Origin: Verrucomicrobiota bacterium
GTDB lineage: Bacteria > Verrucomicrobiota > Kiritimatiellia > CAIQIC01
DNA: 64,000 nucleotides
Reading direction: 5' to 3'
Assembly (NCBI GenBank): GCA_004321905.1
Contig: SCQF01000009.1
Span: 1-64,000, forward strand
This document shows positions 50,079-61,343 of the stretch, piece after piece (the stretch's first letter is position 1; every line of letters starts with the position of its first letter). The notes under the pieces are model-generated. The model was not told the origin of the DNA. It did no database searches and saw only the letters and a program-made list of their open reading frames with translations. The translations under genes and the position numbers were made by a program.

Positions 50079-51167
50079 TCATTTTTCAATCCAACCGCCG
50101 CCGAGAACTTCGTCGCCGTGGTAAAAAACAGCGGCCTGGCCGGGCGTGACGGCGAACTGCGGTTCGGCAAAGTCGGTGCGCCAAACGTCCTCGGATTCAC
50201 AATGCAGTGTGGCTTGCACACCGGTATGACGATAGCGCAGGCGCGCCAAACAAGTAGTTCCTGTGGCGGGCGGCGTACCACTGATCCAGCTTGCTTTCTC
50301 GATGCGGCAACCGTCGCTGAAAACTTCGTCACGACGACCCAGCACAATCGTGTTGGTCGCGGCGCGCAGTTCTTTGACGTAGAGGCGTTCGGCGGCGGCC
50401 ACACCCAAGCCTTCGCGTTGGCCGATGGTGTAGTGGATGATGCCGCGATGCTGGCCAAGCACCTTGCCGGTGGTGTCCACAATCGGGCCGGGCTTGCTCT
50501 CGCCGGGTTGGAAGAGCGGCGAATAGTCCTCGCTCTCGATGAAATCCTGGCTCTCCTCTTTTTCGGCGATGTCGCCGAAACCAGCCTCGCGGGCCATCTG
50601 CACCACTTCGGGTTTTCGCAAGGCACCGAGTGGAAAGAGTGTCTGCCGGAGTTGCTCCTGCGTCAGTCGGGCGATGAAATAGGACTGGTCCTTTTGCGGA
50701 TCCACACCACGTAACAATCGGAACAAGCCGCTCTGCGGGTCTTGGACGATCCGCGCGTAGTGGCCGGTGGCGAATTTGTCGAAGGCGATGCCTTGTGCGC
50801 GCGCCTTTTCAAGTAGCAGGCCGAACTTCATGCGTTGGTTGCAAACCACGCACGGATTGGGTGTGCGACCGGAGCGATATTCCTCGCGAAAATAATCGAG
50901 AACACAATTCTTATACTCGCCGGCGAGCGGTACGGTGATGTGTCGGATGCCCAGTTGCTCGGCGGCGGCGCGGGCGGCGGCCAAATCGCGCGCCTCGCCG
51001 GGGCCGTAGCAGCCGGAGCGCCCTTCGTCGGGCAGCGCCACCGAGCCGTCCCAGATTTGCATGGTCAGGCCGACGACGTTGTGGCCGGCACGTTTGAGCC
51101 GCCACGCGGTCACGGTCGAATCAACACCGCCGCTCATGCCGACGGCTATGGTCAAAGGTGTAGACAT
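50079..51167 (-). CDS. mnmA: tRNA-specific 2-thiouridylase MnmA
   Basis: Thiolates U34 of tRNA-Lys/Glu/Gln. PP-loop GMSGGVDSTVTAW, catalytic Cys in NPCVVCNQRMKFG and the second active Cys in the ATGHYARI...TSCLAR-like region (TGTTCLARLRYRH). 362 residues, normal. Downstream of metC in the sulfur block, 36 bp away. Confidence 0.94.
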   Translation of the reverse strand: MSTPLTIAVGMSGGVDSTVTAWRLKRAGHNVVGLTMQIWDGSVALPDEGRSGCYGPGEARDLAAARAAAEQLGIRHITVPLAGEYKNCVLDYFREEYRSGRTPNPCVVCNQRMKFGLLLEKARAQGIAFDKFATGHYARIVQDPQSGLFRLLRGVDPQKDQSYFIARLTQEQLRQTLFPLGALRKPEVVQMAREAGFGDIAEKEESQDFIESEDYSPLFQPGESKPGPIVDTTGKVLGQHRGIIHYTIGQREGLGVAAAERLYVKELRAATNTIVLGRRDEVFSDGCRIEKASWISGTPPATGTTCLARLRYRHTGVQATLHCESEDVWRTDFAEPQFAVTPGQAAVFYHGDEVLGGGWIEK

Positions 51168-51203
51168 AAAAGCGCAGGGAGCATAGCCGATGGCGGGCTG
51201 AAA

Positions 51204-52346
51204 TCAATCAGCCGTCAAGGCGCGCGCAAGGTCGGTAGTGAGATCATCAACATCTTCCAAGCCGACGGAAAGGCGGAGCAGGCCATCGGTGATGCCGCGC
51301 GCCAGCCGTTCGCTACGCGGCATGGCGGCGTGCGACATCATCGGCGGATAGGAGAGGATGCTTTCCACGCCGCCGAGACTGACCGCCGGGAGCATTAGCT
51401 CGACGCGTTTGAGCAGTGCCTTGGCAGCCGCGCCGCCACCGGCGAGTTCAAACGAAACCACGGCACCGCCACCAGCGGCTTGGCGCAGGTGCAGTTCATG
51501 GCCGGGATGGTTGGGCAGGGTGGGATAGAAAACTTGTTTCACTTCCGATCGCGTCTGGAGCCATTGTGCGACTCGTTCGGCGGCCTGCTGCTGCGCGGCG
51601 AAGCGCACGCCGAGCGTTTTCAGTCCACGCAAGGTCAACCACGCGTCCTGCGGACCGAGGATTGCGCCAAAACTGTTTTGCAGGCTTTTCAACCGTTTGC
51701 CAAGCGTTTCGTCGCGCGTCACGGCGAGGCCGGCAATCAAATCGCTATGGCCACCGATAAATTTCGTGGCGCTGTGGACGACGATGTCGAACCCCAGTTC
51801 GAGCGGACGCTGGGCCGCGGGCGTCATGAAGGTGTTGTCGGTGATCGCCAGCAGCTTGTGTTCGTGCGCCAGCTTGGCCACAGTGGCGAGGTCGGTGATT
51901 TTAAGCAATGGATTCGAAGGTGACTCGACGAACACGGCACGGGTCGTCGGCTTGATGGCGCGCCGAATATTTTCAATATCAGTGGTATCTACGAAAGTCA
52001 CGTCGAGTTGCCACTGCTTGAAGACCGTCGTCAGTACGCGGTAAGTCCCGCCATAGATATCCTCACCGGCGATGATGTGATCGCCGGGTTTGAACAGCAG
52101 CAACACGGTCGAGGTCGCCGCCATGCCAGAGGCGAAGGCGAGGCCGCGCGCACCGCCTTCGAGATCGGCGATGGCTAGTTCCAGCGCCTCGCGCGTCGGG
52201 TTGTCGCTGCGCGAGTAGTCATAGGGCTGGCGCTGTTCCGGGTCTTTTTGCGCGAAGGTGGAGCACTGATAGATCGGCACGCTGGACGCACCGGTGTAGG
52301 GGTCGCGGTCGCGGCCGGCATGGAGGAGGCGGGTGGCAAGTTTCAC
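51204..52346 (-). CDS. metC: Cystathionine beta-lyase-like PLP enzyme (MetC type)
   Basis: 380 residues, Cys/Met-metabolism PLP family. PLP Lys in [34 protein letters not shown]-terminal [21 protein letters not shown] and [15 protein letters not shown] closely match Bacillus MetC. It cleaves cystathionine to homocysteine. Cystathionine gamma-lyase is the main alternative. Start overlaps the metI stop by 4 nt. Confidence 0.85.
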   Translation of the reverse strand: MKLATRLLHAGRDRDPYTGASSVPIYQCSTFAQKDPEQRQPYDYSRSDNPTREALELAIADLEGGARGLAFASGMAATSTVLLLFKPGDHIIAGEDIYGGTYRVLTTVFKQWQLDVTFVDTTDIENIRRAIKPTTRAVFVESPSNPLLKITDLATVAKLAHEHKLLAITDNTFMTPAAQRPLELGFDIVVHSATKFIGGHSDLIAGLAVTRDETLGKRLKSLQNSFGAILGPQDAWLTLRGLKTLGVRFAAQQQAAERVAQWLQTRSEVKQVFYPTLPNHPGHELHLRQAAGGGAVVSFELAGGGAAAKALLKRVELMLPAVSLGGVESILSYPPMMSHAAMPRSERLARGITDGLLRLSVGLEDVDDLTTDLARALTAD

Positions 52347-53482
52347 AGGACAGCCTCCAAGTCGCCGATCAAATCGGCGGTATTCTCGATGCCCGCGGAT
52401 AGGCGCAGCAAGCGATCGTTGATACCAAGTCGGTCGCGAATTTCTGCCGGGATGTCGGCATGGGTTTGCGCGAGCGGATAGGTGATGAGCGATTCGACGC
52501 CACCGAGGCTCTCGGCAAAACGGAAGACCCGCACACGCTTGAGGATTTCCGCCACACGCGAGGCACTCTCCACCTCGAAAGCGAGCATGGCGCCAAAACC
52601 GCTGCTTTCCCGTGCGAGTACGGCGTAGCCGGGATGGCTGGGCAGGCCGGGATAGAAAACTTTCCGGACGCGCGGATGGTTGGCGAGGAGTTCGGCGATA
52701 CGTTGCGCATTTTGTTGCTGCTGGCGCAGACGCAACGGTAGCGTCTTGAGGCCGCGTAGCAATAACCAGGAATCTTGCGGGCCGAGCACGCCACCGACCG
52801 CGTTTTGGAAAAAGGCGAGGCGTTCACCCAGCTCCGGCGTGCGGGCGATCAGCGCGCCGGCGACCACATCGTTGTGTCCGCCGAGATACTTGCTCGCGCT
52901 ATAGACCACTACGTCAGCGCCCAATTCCAGCGGACGCTGGAGATAAAACGTCAGGAAGGTGTTGTCCACCATCGTCAGCAACCCGCGCGCCTTGGCCAGC
53001 TTGGCAATGGCCGGGATGTCGGCGATCTTCAGCAGCGGATTGCTCGGTGTTTCCAGCAACACGGCGCGTACGTTGGGTTGCGCCAGCGCAGCCTTGACCA
53101 ACTCCGTCTGCGACGTATCCACATAAATCGCCTCGACACCGGCGGGCCGGAAAATTTTTTCCAACAACCGGTAGGTGCCGCCATACAGATCTTCGGTGAC
53201 GACCACCCGGTCGCCGGGCTGAAACAGTCGCAACAATGCGTCGAGGGCCGCCATCCCCGATGCGAAGGCGAGGCCGCGCGCACCGCCCTCGGCAGCCGCG
53301 AGCGTCTCTTCTAACGCGAGGCGGGTTGGGTTCGACGTGCGCGAGTAGTCGAAGCCGGTACTGCGTCCGAGTTCGGGATGTTCAAATGTTGCGGTCTGAT
53401 AAATAGGCGTCGCCAACGCTCCGGTTTTCGCGTCGCGGCCGCAGCCGGCCTGCGCCAACAAAGTTTCGATTTTCACACTCAT
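52343..53482 (-). CDS. metI: Cystathionine gamma-synthase/acylhomoserine thiolyase (MetI type)
   Basis: 379 residues. RSTGFDYSRTSNPTR, PLP Lys in VVYSASKYLGGHNDVVAG, and FAESLGGVESLITYPLAQTHADIPAEIR track Bacillus MetI. Makes cystathionine from an acylhomoserine and cysteine. The metI-metC pair arrangement is the same as in Bacillus. No SAM riboswitch precedes it. Confidence 0.85.
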   Translation of the reverse strand: MSVKIETLLAQAGCGRDAKTGALATPIYQTATFEHPELGRSTGFDYSRTSNPTRLALEETLAAAEGGARGLAFASGMAALDALLRLFQPGDRVVVTEDLYGGTYRLLEKIFRPAGVEAIYVDTSQTELVKAALAQPNVRAVLLETPSNPLLKIADIPAIAKLAKARGLLTMVDNTFLTFYLQRPLELGADVVVYSASKYLGGHNDVVAGALIARTPELGERLAFFQNAVGGVLGPQDSWLLLRGLKTLPLRLRQQQQNAQRIAELLANHPRVRKVFYPGLPSHPGYAVLARESSGFGAMLAFEVESASRVAEILKRVRVFRFAESLGGVESLITYPLAQTHADIPAEIRDRLGINDRLLRLSAGIENTADLIGDLEAVL

Positions 53483-53546
53483 GTTTTTCTCCGCGGTCGG
53501 AGCGCGGTTAGGTTAGCCCCCGCGCGGGCCGGGTCAAGCCCTCATC

Positions 53547-53593
53547 TTCCAGGGCTTGGAAAGGGGAATCACCGGTTTTTCCAAACCTTGGAA
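53547..53593. repeat. Palindrome pair, 32-bp period
   Basis: Copies 53547-53561 (one mismatch, TTCCAG) and 53579-53593 (perfect, centre ACC). Between metI and the DUF2061 gene within the sulfur block. Confidence 0.88.
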
Positions 53594-53598
53594 AAGCA

Positions 53599-53832
53599 TC
53601 AGATGCCTTCGCCTTCCTTGACCACCGTGGTATCCACAAGGCCCCAGCGCAACTTGAGCCAGAGGCGCTCGTGAAAATAGTAGGTGCCGATCTTGATTGC
53701 AAAATCCAGACCGCCGATGAGGAAACCCGTTTTGACCGAGCCGCTAATCAGCCAGGCGGCGAGTGTGGTTTGCAGCAGCGCAAAAAAGCGCCAGCTCACC
53801 GCTTTGGTCAGGCTGCGTTTATGCGATTCCAT
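53599..53832 (-). CDS. DUF2061 small membrane protein
   Basis: 77 residues; KAVSWRFFALLQTTLAAWLISGSVKTGFLIGGLDFAIKIGTYYFHERLW is the DUF2061 pattern, with two hydrophobic helices. It follows cysN by 10 bp. DUF2061 genes are often seen beside sulfate-activation genes, so a role at the membrane in sulfate use is possible but unproven. Confidence 0.8.
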   Translation of the reverse strand: MESHKRSLTKAVSWRFFALLQTTLAAWLISGSVKTGFLIGGLDFAIKIGTYYFHERLWLKLRWGLVDTTVVKEGEGI

Positions 53833-53842
53833 AAAACTCCAT

Positions 53843-55651
53843 TCAAATTTGGTAATCCACGATCACGTGGCGTTGCCGTAGTAAATTCCAGACGGCCTCG
53901 ACGCCGGTGGTCACGGGGGTATCGGCGGCGAGATTCAGCGCCGGTTCGAAGCGGTTGAAGCTGTTCTCGCCGATGTTGATGACCATGATCTCGTGCGGGC
54001 TGTTGAGCAACGCCAGCGCTTGCAAATCGTAATCGTCCACGCCTGCGAGCGAGGTGATGAAAATCTGGCCGGCGTCGGTGAGGATACGCGCCAGTTCGCC
54101 GAGCCGCCGGATGTGGTCGTCGTGAATCTCGCCTTCCGCGCGCAGATCGGCGTCGAGGCCGCGTTTCACATTTTCGATGCCGAGGTAGTAGGTTTTGAAT
54201 TGCTTGGCGAACAGTTGCTTTTCCAAGGTTTGGGCAAAGGTTTCGCCCAGCGCGGCGTCGGCGCTGGTGAAGACGACGAATTTTGCGCCGTGGCCGTAGC
54301 TGGCGGTGCGCTCCTCACGCGCGATGGTGCTGTTTTTCCAGGCAATTTCGCGCGAGCGGATGTGCTCCTCCAGCGTGGAACTGTGCGCGGCCTCGGCGGC
54401 GAGGATGATGCCGGCGCCGGCGATCTCGTAGTTGTCCACGATCACCAAACGACCGGTTTGCTCAATATCGCCGACAATGTCGAAAGCGACCGGTTTGGGC
54501 GTTTCCAAAATTACTTCCGCCACATCATGGCGCTCAACGGCCTGCTTATTGGCCACCGTGCTCAATTCGGTGGCGTCGAGGACGGCGAGCACGTCCACCA
54601 ACTTCACCGGCGAGCGAATCGCGCCGAGTTTGAGCTTGTAGGTTTTGCTCTTGATGAGCGGGGCGCGGCCCATCCAAAACAAGTTGACACGAAAACGCGT
54701 GCTGGTTTTCAGCGGCGGCTGGTCGGCTTTGGTCATCCACTCGCCGCGCTTGACATAGAGCTGGGTGTCCAGCGTGAAGCCGGGCGCTTCGCCGGCGGAG
54801 GCGGAGGTTTTGGTCGGTCCGTTGAAATACTCGATGGACTGGATACGCGAGCGCTTACCGGAGGGCTGGAACACGACTTCGTCGCCCACGGCGATGCTGC
54901 CGGTCTCGATGGTGCCGGCGAGGATGCGACGCTCGTCGCCTTGCTCGGTGAATTTATAAATATCCTGCACCGGTAAACGGAACGGCAGTTTGTCGGGGAA
55001 TTCTTTATTGCGGAAACGGTCAATCTGCTCCAACACGGTCGGGCCGGTGTACCACGGTGTTTCGGCGGAGCGCGCCGCGATGTTGACGCCTTGCATGCCG
55101 CTGACCGGAATGAAGCTGACCGGTTGCAGTTGCAGGCGTTCGAGGAAGGCGGTGTAGTCCGCGCGGATTTTCTCGAAGACTTCCTGGCTGTAGCCGACCA
55201 AATCCATCTTGTTCACCAGCACGGAAAGCTGGCGCAGACCGAGCATGGACATCATGTAGCCGTGCCGCTTGGTGTTCTCGCGGATGCCTTCCTTGGCATC
55301 AATGACGAGCAACGCCGCCTCGGCACGCGAGGCGCCGGTGATCATGTTTTTCAGAAACTCCACATGGCCGGGCGCATCAATCAAAATATAGCGCCGTTGG
55401 GCCGTACGGAAGAAGCAGCGCGCGGCATCAATGGTGATGCCTTGCGTCTGCTCATCTTTCAGCGCGTCGAGCAAAAACGCGTACTCGAATGGCTTGGCGT
55501 TGCGGCGGCAGGTCTCGCGCACCTGCTCCAGTTTGCCCTGCGGCAGCGCACCGGTCTCCGCCAGTAGGCGGCCGATGATGGTGCTTTTGCCGTGGTCCAC
55601 ATGGCCGGCCATCACGACGCTCAACGGTTCTTCGTTCTTCGCCGTGCTCAC
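53843..55651 (-). CDS. cysN: Sulfate adenylyltransferase large subunit CysN with degenerate APS-kinase-like tail
   Basis: 602 residues. The GTPase part (1 to about 425) has [14 protein letters not shown] and NKMDLVG and drives APS formation by CysD. The C-terminal part (about 440-602) aligns in layout with APS kinase ([39 protein letters not shown]), but the P-loop region reads [11 protein letters not shown], without GxxGxGKS/T, so kinase activity is unlikely. GTG 55651 overlaps the cysD stop by 4 nt; longer frames run into cysD. An imperfect palindrome lies at 54221-54235. Confidence 0.92.
   Translation of the reverse strand: MSTAKNEEPLSVVMAGHVDHGKSTIIGRLLAETGALPQGKLEQVRETCRRNAKPFEYAFLLDALKDEQTQGITIDAARCFFRTAQRRYILIDAPGHVEFLKNMITGASRAEAALLVIDAKEGIRENTKRHGYMMSMLGLRQLSVLVNKMDLVGYSQEVFEKIRADYTAFLERLQLQPVSFIPVSGMQGVNIAARSAETPWYTGPTVLEQIDRFRNKEFPDKLPFRLPVQDIYKFTEQGDERRILAGTIETGSIAVGDEVVFQPSGKRSRIQSIEYFNGPTKTSASAGEAPGFTLDTQLYVKRGEWMTKADQPPLKTSTRFRVNLFWMGRAPLIKSKTYKLKLGAIRSPVKLVDVLAVLDATELSTVANKQAVERHDVAEVILETPKPVAFDIVGDIEQTGRLVIVDNYEIAGAGIILAAEAAHSSTLEEHIRSREIAWKNSTIAREERTASYGHGAKFVVFTSADAALGETFAQTLEKQLFAKQFKTYYLGIENVKRGLDADLRAEGEIHDDHIRRLGELARILTDAGQIFITSLAGVDDYDLQALALLNSPHEIMVINIGENSFNRFEPALNLAADTPVTTGVEAVWNLLRQRHVIVDYQI
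54221..54235. repeat. Imperfect palindrome inside cysN
   Basis: TTCCAAGGTTTGGGC; encodes QTLEK in the kinase-like tail. Confidence 0.35.
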
Positions 55652-56526
55652 ATGTAACCTCCGCGCCGCAGCGTCTCCAAGCCGCCATCTTCCTTGTCCT
55701 GCTCGCGGCCCGAACGTTCCGCGATGTTCACGAATTTTCCGCTCTGTAATTCCGCGATGATCTCGCGCACGTTGCGCGCCTCGGACTCCACCGGTTTGGT
55801 GCAGGGATAGCAACCGAGCGAGCGATAGCGGCAACCATCGCCGTGGTTGAAGTAGAGCGGAATGATCGGAATGTTTTCGCGCTCGATATATTCCCAGATA
55901 TTTAGCTCTGTCCAGTCCAGCAGCGGATGGACACGCACGTGTGTGCCAGGCGCGAAGTCGGTCTTGAACTGCTTCCACAACTCCGGCGGCTGATCGCTCA
56001 CATCCCATTCGTGTTGCTGATCGCGCGCCGAGAAATAGCGCTCCTTGGAGCGGCTACCTTCTTCGTCGGCGCGTACGCCGACGATTACGCCGGTGAACGC
56101 CTCGCGTTTTTCCTCCGGCATATAGCGGCCAAGGGCGTGATCCATGCGGAGCCGCGGCCATTCGCCCGAAAGTGTATGCCGGAGCGCCTCGCTCTTGAGC
56201 GCCTTGCAGCAATCCACCCGCGAGAGCGTGCCTGCCGGGAACGTCTGCTTCGCGGCCAGCGCCGCGGTGTTTTGGCCGACGATCAAATCCAGCCGCCACT
56301 CCAGCGCCAACCGGTCACGGTAGGCGATCATCTCCGGGATTTTGAAGCTGGTGTCAATGTGCATCAGCGGAAACGGCACATGGCCGAAGAACGCCTTGCG
56401 CGCCAGCCAGAGCAGGACGGTGCTGTCCTTGCCGATGGACCACAGCATCACCAGACTTTTGAATTCCTTGTAGGCCTCGCGCAGAATATGCACACCCTGC
56501 GCTTCCAGTTTGTCCAAATGTGTCAT
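55648..56526 (-). CDS. cysD: Sulfate adenylyltransferase small subunit CysD
   Basis: 292 residues, PP-loop ATPase ([23 protein letters not shown]) that forms APS from sulfate and ATP together with Cys[23 protein letters not shown] and the C-terminal [16 protein letters not shown] are typical. Follows cysH by 9 bp, overlaps cysN. Confidence 0.95.
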   Translation of the reverse strand: MTHLDKLEAQGVHILREAYKEFKSLVMLWSIGKDSTVLLWLARKAFFGHVPFPLMHIDTSFKIPEMIAYRDRLALEWRLDLIVGQNTAALAAKQTFPAGTLSRVDCCKALKSEALRHTLSGEWPRLRMDHALGRYMPEEKREAFTGVIVGVRADEEGSRSKERYFSARDQQHEWDVSDQPPELWKQFKTDFAPGTHVRVHPLLDWTELNIWEYIERENIPIIPLYFNHGDGCRYRSLGCYPCTKPVESEARNVREIIAELQSGKFVNIAERSGREQDKEDGGLETLRRGGYM

Positions 56527-56535
56527 CGTGATCCT

Positions 56536-57243
56536 TCAACGTTTTGTATGGCGGACGTGCAGTCCGCACTCTTTGTGTTCCGGGTTTTCCCACCACCAGC
56601 GCCCGGCGCGCGGATGCTCGCCGGCTTGAATCGCGCGCGTGCACGGCGCGCAGCCGATGGAGGCGTAGCCGCTGTCATAGAGCCGATTATAGGGCAACTT
56701 GTGCTCCCGCGTATAAGCCCAGACTTCGTCGGTCGTCCAATCGGCCAGCGGATTGAGCTTGGTGATGCCGCCATGCACCACGTCCACTTCCACCTGCCGC
56801 AGTTCGGTGCGCGTGACGCTCTGCTCGCGCCGCATACCCGTGATCCACGCCTGCAAACCGGTAAGCGCGCGCGCCAGCGGCACCACTTTGCGAATATGGC
56901 AGCAGGCGTGGCGTGCCTCCAGCGACTCGCGGAACGAAAACAAACCCTGTTCCCGCTCCAACCGCTCCACGTCCTCGCGGTCAGGAAAGTGCCACTCGAT
57001 TTTCACGCCGTATCGCCGGCGTAACGCCTCGGCGCACTCGAACGTTTCCTCGTTCAGCCGGCCGGTATCGAGTGCAAAGATGCGCATATCGGGCCGGATC
57101 GCTTGCAGCATGTGCACGAGGATCACGTCCTCCAAGCTGAAGCTGCAGGCGAGTGCCAGCCGGGGATGGAATTGCTCCACCGCCCAAGCCAGCACGTCCT
57201 GCGGGCTGCCGCGGATGGCCGCGATGTCGGTCGCTGATTTCAT
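56536..57243 (-). CDS. cysH: APS reductase (iron-sulfur CysH type)
   Basis: 235 residues; reduces APS to sulfite. Four cluster cysteines C114/C115 (ACCHIRKV) and C198/C201 (GCAPC) mark the [4Fe-4S]-containing APS-type enzymes rather than PAPS-only E. coli CysH; catalytic C226 in KECGLH. This agrees with the lack of a working APS kinase in the locus. Sulfite reductase genes are not in the window. Confidence 0.93.
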   Translation of the reverse strand: MKSATDIAAIRGSPQDVLAWAVEQFHPRLALACSFSLEDVILVHMLQAIRPDMRIFALDTGRLNEETFECAEALRRRYGVKIEWHFPDREDVERLEREQGLFSFRESLEARHACCHIRKVVPLARALTGLQAWITGMRREQSVTRTELRQVEVDVVHGGITKLNPLADWTTDEVWAYTREHKLPYNRLYDSGYASIGCAPCTRAIQAGEHPRAGRWWWENPEHKECGLHVRHTKR

Positions 57244-57257
57244 CGGGTGCGCTTGTT

Positions 57258-58229
57258 TTAGGCTGCCGGTTGAACACCGATGCCTTCGAAGAGCAGCGTG
57301 GAGAGATAGCGCTCGGAGGCGTCGGGCAGCACGACGACAATGGTCTTGCCGGCAAACTCCGGCAACTTCGCCAACCGCACCGCCGCGACTACCGCCGCGC
57401 CGCCGGAAATACCGGCGAGCACGCCTTCTTCCTTCATCAAGCGCCGCGCCATGATCATGGATTCCTCGCCGGTCACTTGCTCGACGCGATCCACGACGGA
57501 AAGATCGAGCGTATCGGGCACAAAGCCCGCGCCGATACCCTGAATCTTGTGCGGGCCCGGTTTGAGGTCCTGCCCCGCGCGCTTTTGCGTCAGTACCGGA
57601 CTTTCCGCCGGTTCCACCGCCACCGAAATCAGTTTGGCCTTCTTGGTGTTCTTGATGTAGCGCGAGACACCGGTGATCGTGCCGCCGGTGCCGACGCCGC
57701 TGACGAGCACATCCACTTTACCGTCGGTGTCGTTCCATATTTCCGGGCCGGTTGTCTTCTCGTGAATCGCTGGATTTGCCGGATTCTTGAACTGCTGCGG
57801 AATGAAATAGCGCTTCGGATCGGACGCGGCGATTTCTTCCGCCCGCCGGATCGCGCCCTTCATGCCTTCGGGGCCCGGCGTCAGAATCAGATTCGCGCCC
57901 AGCGCCGCCAAAATCCGCCGCCGCTCGATGCTCATCGTCTCCGGCATCGTCAGCGTCAGCTTATAGCCCCGCGCCGCCGCCACATAGGCCAACGCGATAC
58001 CGGTGTTACCGCTGGTCGGCTCCACGATTTCCACACCGGGCTTGAGTACGCCACGCTGCTCGGCGTCCAAAATCATGGCGGCTCCGATGCGGTCCTTGAC
58101 CGAGTAGGCGGGGTTGCGGCCCTCTGTTTTGGCCAGTACCGTCGCCTTCGCGCCATCCGTGACGCGGTTGAGTTTGACCAGCGGCGTATTACCGATGGAC
58201 TGCGAGTTATCACTGAATATACGGCTCAT
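57258..58229 (-). CDS. cysK: Cysteine synthase (O-acetylserine thiol-lyase)
   Basis: 323 residues, PLP enzyme. [16 protein letters not shown] Lys in [27 protein letters not shown] and the Gly-rich phosphate loop [10 protein letters not shown] are all present. Last step of cysteine synthesis. cysE is not in the window. Confidence 0.96.
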   Translation of the reverse strand: MSRIFSDNSQSIGNTPLVKLNRVTDGAKATVLAKTEGRNPAYSVKDRIGAAMILDAEQRGVLKPGVEIVEPTSGNTGIALAYVAAARGYKLTLTMPETMSIERRRILAALGANLILTPGPEGMKGAIRRAEEIAASDPKRYFIPQQFKNPANPAIHEKTTGPEIWNDTDGKVDVLVSGVGTGGTITGVSRYIKNTKKAKLISVAVEPAESPVLTQKRAGQDLKPGPHKIQGIGAGFVPDTLDLSVVDRVEQVTGEESMIMARRLMKEEGVLAGISGGAAVVAAVRLAKLPEFAGKTIVVVLPDASERYLSTLLFEGIGVQPAA

Positions 58230-58264
58230 GTTTTCTTTCCTTTCTAGTTTTTCGTTTTAGTTGA

Positions 58265-59008
58265 TTACGAAATCTTCCCGCACAACGGGCACGCCGCGTT
58301 GCGTCGCACGGCAATCTCCCGGAATTGCATGGTCAGCGCGTCGAACGTCAACAGGCGATTTGTCAACAGTTTGCCGGCACCCGTCACGAACTTGATCGCC
58401 TCTGCCGCCTGAATCGTGCCGATGACGCCCGGCACCACACCGAGCGGCCCGACCGCCGGGGTAGGGGGCGGCGGCGGATCGGCGAACACGCAGCGATAGC
58501 ACGCGGTCTGGCCCGGCAGCACCGTCAGCGTCTGTCCAAAAAACCGCAGAATACCCGCGTGCGAATAAGGCTTGTCCGCAGCGTGGCAGGCGGCGGCGAT
58601 CAGATATTTGCTCTCGAAATTATCCGTTGCATCAATCACGAAGTCATAGTCGCGCAGCAGTGCGCCAGCATTGACTTCCGTCAATCGCTCGGCGTGCTGA
58701 CGAATTTGTACCGCCGGATTCAGTGCTTGGAATGTTCGCGCGGCACTCTCCACTTTCAGCCGCCCGACGTCTGCCGTCGTATGTGCGATCTGCCGTTGCA
58801 AGTTGCTCAAATCCAGCCGGTCGCCATCGGCGAGGCCCAGAGTACCGATGCCCGCCGCTGCGAGATAAAATCCCGCCGGCGAACCGAGTCCGCCGACGCC
58901 GACAAGCAACAGGCGCGCCGCGGCCAATTTGGCCTGACCCGCCGCGCCGATCTCCGGCAACGCCAGTTGGCGCGCATAGCGTTGTTGGGCTGACTCGTCG
59001 AAATTCAT
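58265..59008 (-). CDS. ThiF/MoeB/HesA-family E1-like adenylyltransferase
   Basis: 247 residues. ATP-binding LLLVGVGGLGSPAGFYLAAAGIGTLGLADGDRLDLSNLQRQ; zinc cysteines CYRC and CPLC. Such proteins adenylate the C-terminal Gly of a small sulfur carrier (MoaD/ThiS/CysO-like). No carrier gene is visible nearby. Its place between ridA and cysK suggests sulfur transfer for cysteine or cofactor synthesis; MoeB and ThiF are alternatives. Confidence 0.85.
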   Translation of the reverse strand: MNFDESAQQRYARQLALPEIGAAGQAKLAAARLLLVGVGGLGSPAGFYLAAAGIGTLGLADGDRLDLSNLQRQIAHTTADVGRLKVESAARTFQALNPAVQIRQHAERLTEVNAGALLRDYDFVIDATDNFESKYLIAAACHAADKPYSHAGILRFFGQTLTVLPGQTACYRCVFADPPPPPTPAVGPLGVVPGVIGTIQAAEAIKFVTGAGKLLTNRLLTFDALTMQFREIAVRRNAACPLCGKIS

Positions 59009-59011
59009 GGC

Positions 59012-59380
59012 TCACTCAACGGCGGCAATCGCCTCGATCTCCACCCGCGCGCCTTTCGGCAGCGCCGCGACTTGAAAACTCGACCGCGCCGGCGGCTGCG
59101 CGCCGAAATAGCGCGCATACATTTCGTTCATCGCCGCGAAATCGCGGATGTCGGCCAGAAAAACGGTCGTCTTGACCACGTTGGCGAGATCAGCGCCCGC
59201 GGACTGCAACACCGTACGCAGGTTTTCAATCGCTTGCGCGGTCGCTGCGCCAATCTCCGTCGCCAGTTCGCCATCCCACTTCACCGGCAACTGGCCGGAG
59301 ACGAAGATCAAGTTGCCCGCGCGGCGAAAATGCGAATAGGGCCCGGCGGGCGGCGGCAATTTATCTTTTCCTGCACTCAT
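59012..59380 (-). CDS. ridA: RidA family enamine/imine deaminase
   Basis: 122 residues; hydrolyses reactive 2-aminoacrylate released by PLP enzymes such as those in this block. GPYSHFRRAGNLIFVSGQLPV, a KTTVFLADIRDFAAMNEMYARYF core and C-terminal RSSFQVAALPKGARVEIEAIA. The substrate-binding Arg is in ARSSF. ATG 59380 (MSAGKDKLPPP) is chosen; the frame further upstream only translates the palindrome triplet. Confidence 0.93.
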   Translation of the reverse strand: MSAGKDKLPPPAGPYSHFRRAGNLIFVSGQLPVKWDGELATEIGAATAQAIENLRTVLQSAGADLANVVKTTVFLADIRDFAAMNEMYARYFGAQPPARSSFQVAALPKGARVEIEAIAAVE

Positions 59381-59384
59381 GTTT

Positions 59385-59463
59385 TTCCAAGGTTTGGAAT
59401 TTGATGGTTTCATTTTTTCCAAGGCTTGGAGAAAGCGGTGTTCCACTTTTCCAAGCCTTGGAA
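59385..59463. repeat. Palindrome triplet, exact 32-bp period
   Basis: Copies at 59385-59399 (centre GGT), 59417-59431 (centre GGC, last base G) and 59449-59463 (centre GCC). Both intervals are exactly 32 bp. Between ridA and metY. Confidence 0.92.
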
Positions 59464-59471
59464 GATTCGCT

Positions 59472-60779
<1,308 letters not shown>

Positions 60780-60800
60780 TTATTTTTTATTTTCTGTCGT

Positions 60801-61310
60801 TCAAATCGAATAATTCGGCGCCGCCGTCTGCGCATCATATTGCTCCAGCGCGCCGCGTAGCGTCAACGCGTGCAGATGCGCCACGAGCGCCCGTTCCAGC
60901 TCGCGCCAGATCAGCCCCGCGGCGCCATCTTCGTGCTCCGCCGCCGGCACCAACTGGCACGGCCCTTCCAGCGCCTCAATGATGTCTTGCAGCGTGATCG
61001 TCTCCACCGGCTGCGCCAGCCGGTAGCCGCCGTGCGCGCCGCGTACGGCGCGGATCAGTCCCGCCGAGGTCAACAGGCGCGCGATGTGCCAGAGATACTT
61101 TTCCGAAATGGTCAACCGCTGCGCTAGGTCCCGCAATGCCACCGCCGCCGGTCCGGTGTGCCGGGCCAACTCCACCATCACGCGTAGGCCGTAGCGCCCC
61201 TTGGTCGTAATGCGTAGCCCGCTTCCAAGCCTTGGAAAAGCTTCCACCTCGGTTTTCCCAGCTTTGGAAACCGTTGCCGCCTGCTGCTTGCTGCCGTTAC
61301 CGTTTCGCAT
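60801..61310 (-). CDS. Rrf2-family transcriptional regulator
   Basis: 169 residues. Winged HTH GRYGLRVMVELA...LRDLAQRLTISEKYLWHIARLLTSAGLIRAVRGAHGGYRLA. Only one Cys (GPCQL), so the three-Cys cluster of IscR is absent; it is more like CymR, the cysteine regulator. It heads the co-directional sulfur block, which is likely its regulon. The usual start MRITTKGRYG reads LRITTKGRYG here (CTA, not a start codon), so initiation must be upstream, at ATG 61310 or a GTG nearer the domain, and at least part of a palindrome pair (61223-61269) is translated. Confidence 0.88.
   Translation of the reverse strand: MRNGNGSKQQAATVSKAGKTEVEAFPRLGSGLRITTKGRYGLRVMVELARHTGPAAVALRDLAQRLTISEKYLWHIARLLTSAGLIRAVRGAHGGYRLAQPVETITLQDIIEALEGPCQLVPAAEHEDGAAGLIWRELERALVAHLHALTLRGALEQYDAQTAAPNYSI
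61223..61269. repeat. Palindrome pair, 32-bp period, in the rrf2 5' coding end
   Basis: Copies 61223-61237 (perfect, centre GCC) and 61255-61269 (TTCCCA left arm). Confidence 0.88.
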
Positions 61311-61343
61311 ATGTAATCACCAGTATGTCCATCAACAAGGTGG

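Noticed and set aside
53483-53598. SAM or T-box riboswitch before metI-metC
   Set aside because: The 116-bp gap is mostly the palindrome pair; no kink-turn or specifier-type conserved block is visible.
55652-56008. Longer cysN start overlapping cysD
   Set aside because: The extension is read in the wrong frame of cysD; GTG 55651 gives the normal CysN N-terminus.
59385-59463. Regular palindromes with variable spacers read as a small CRISPR array
   Set aside because: Repeat unit is only 15 bp, at most three copies, spacers 17 bp with biased edges, and no cas genes.
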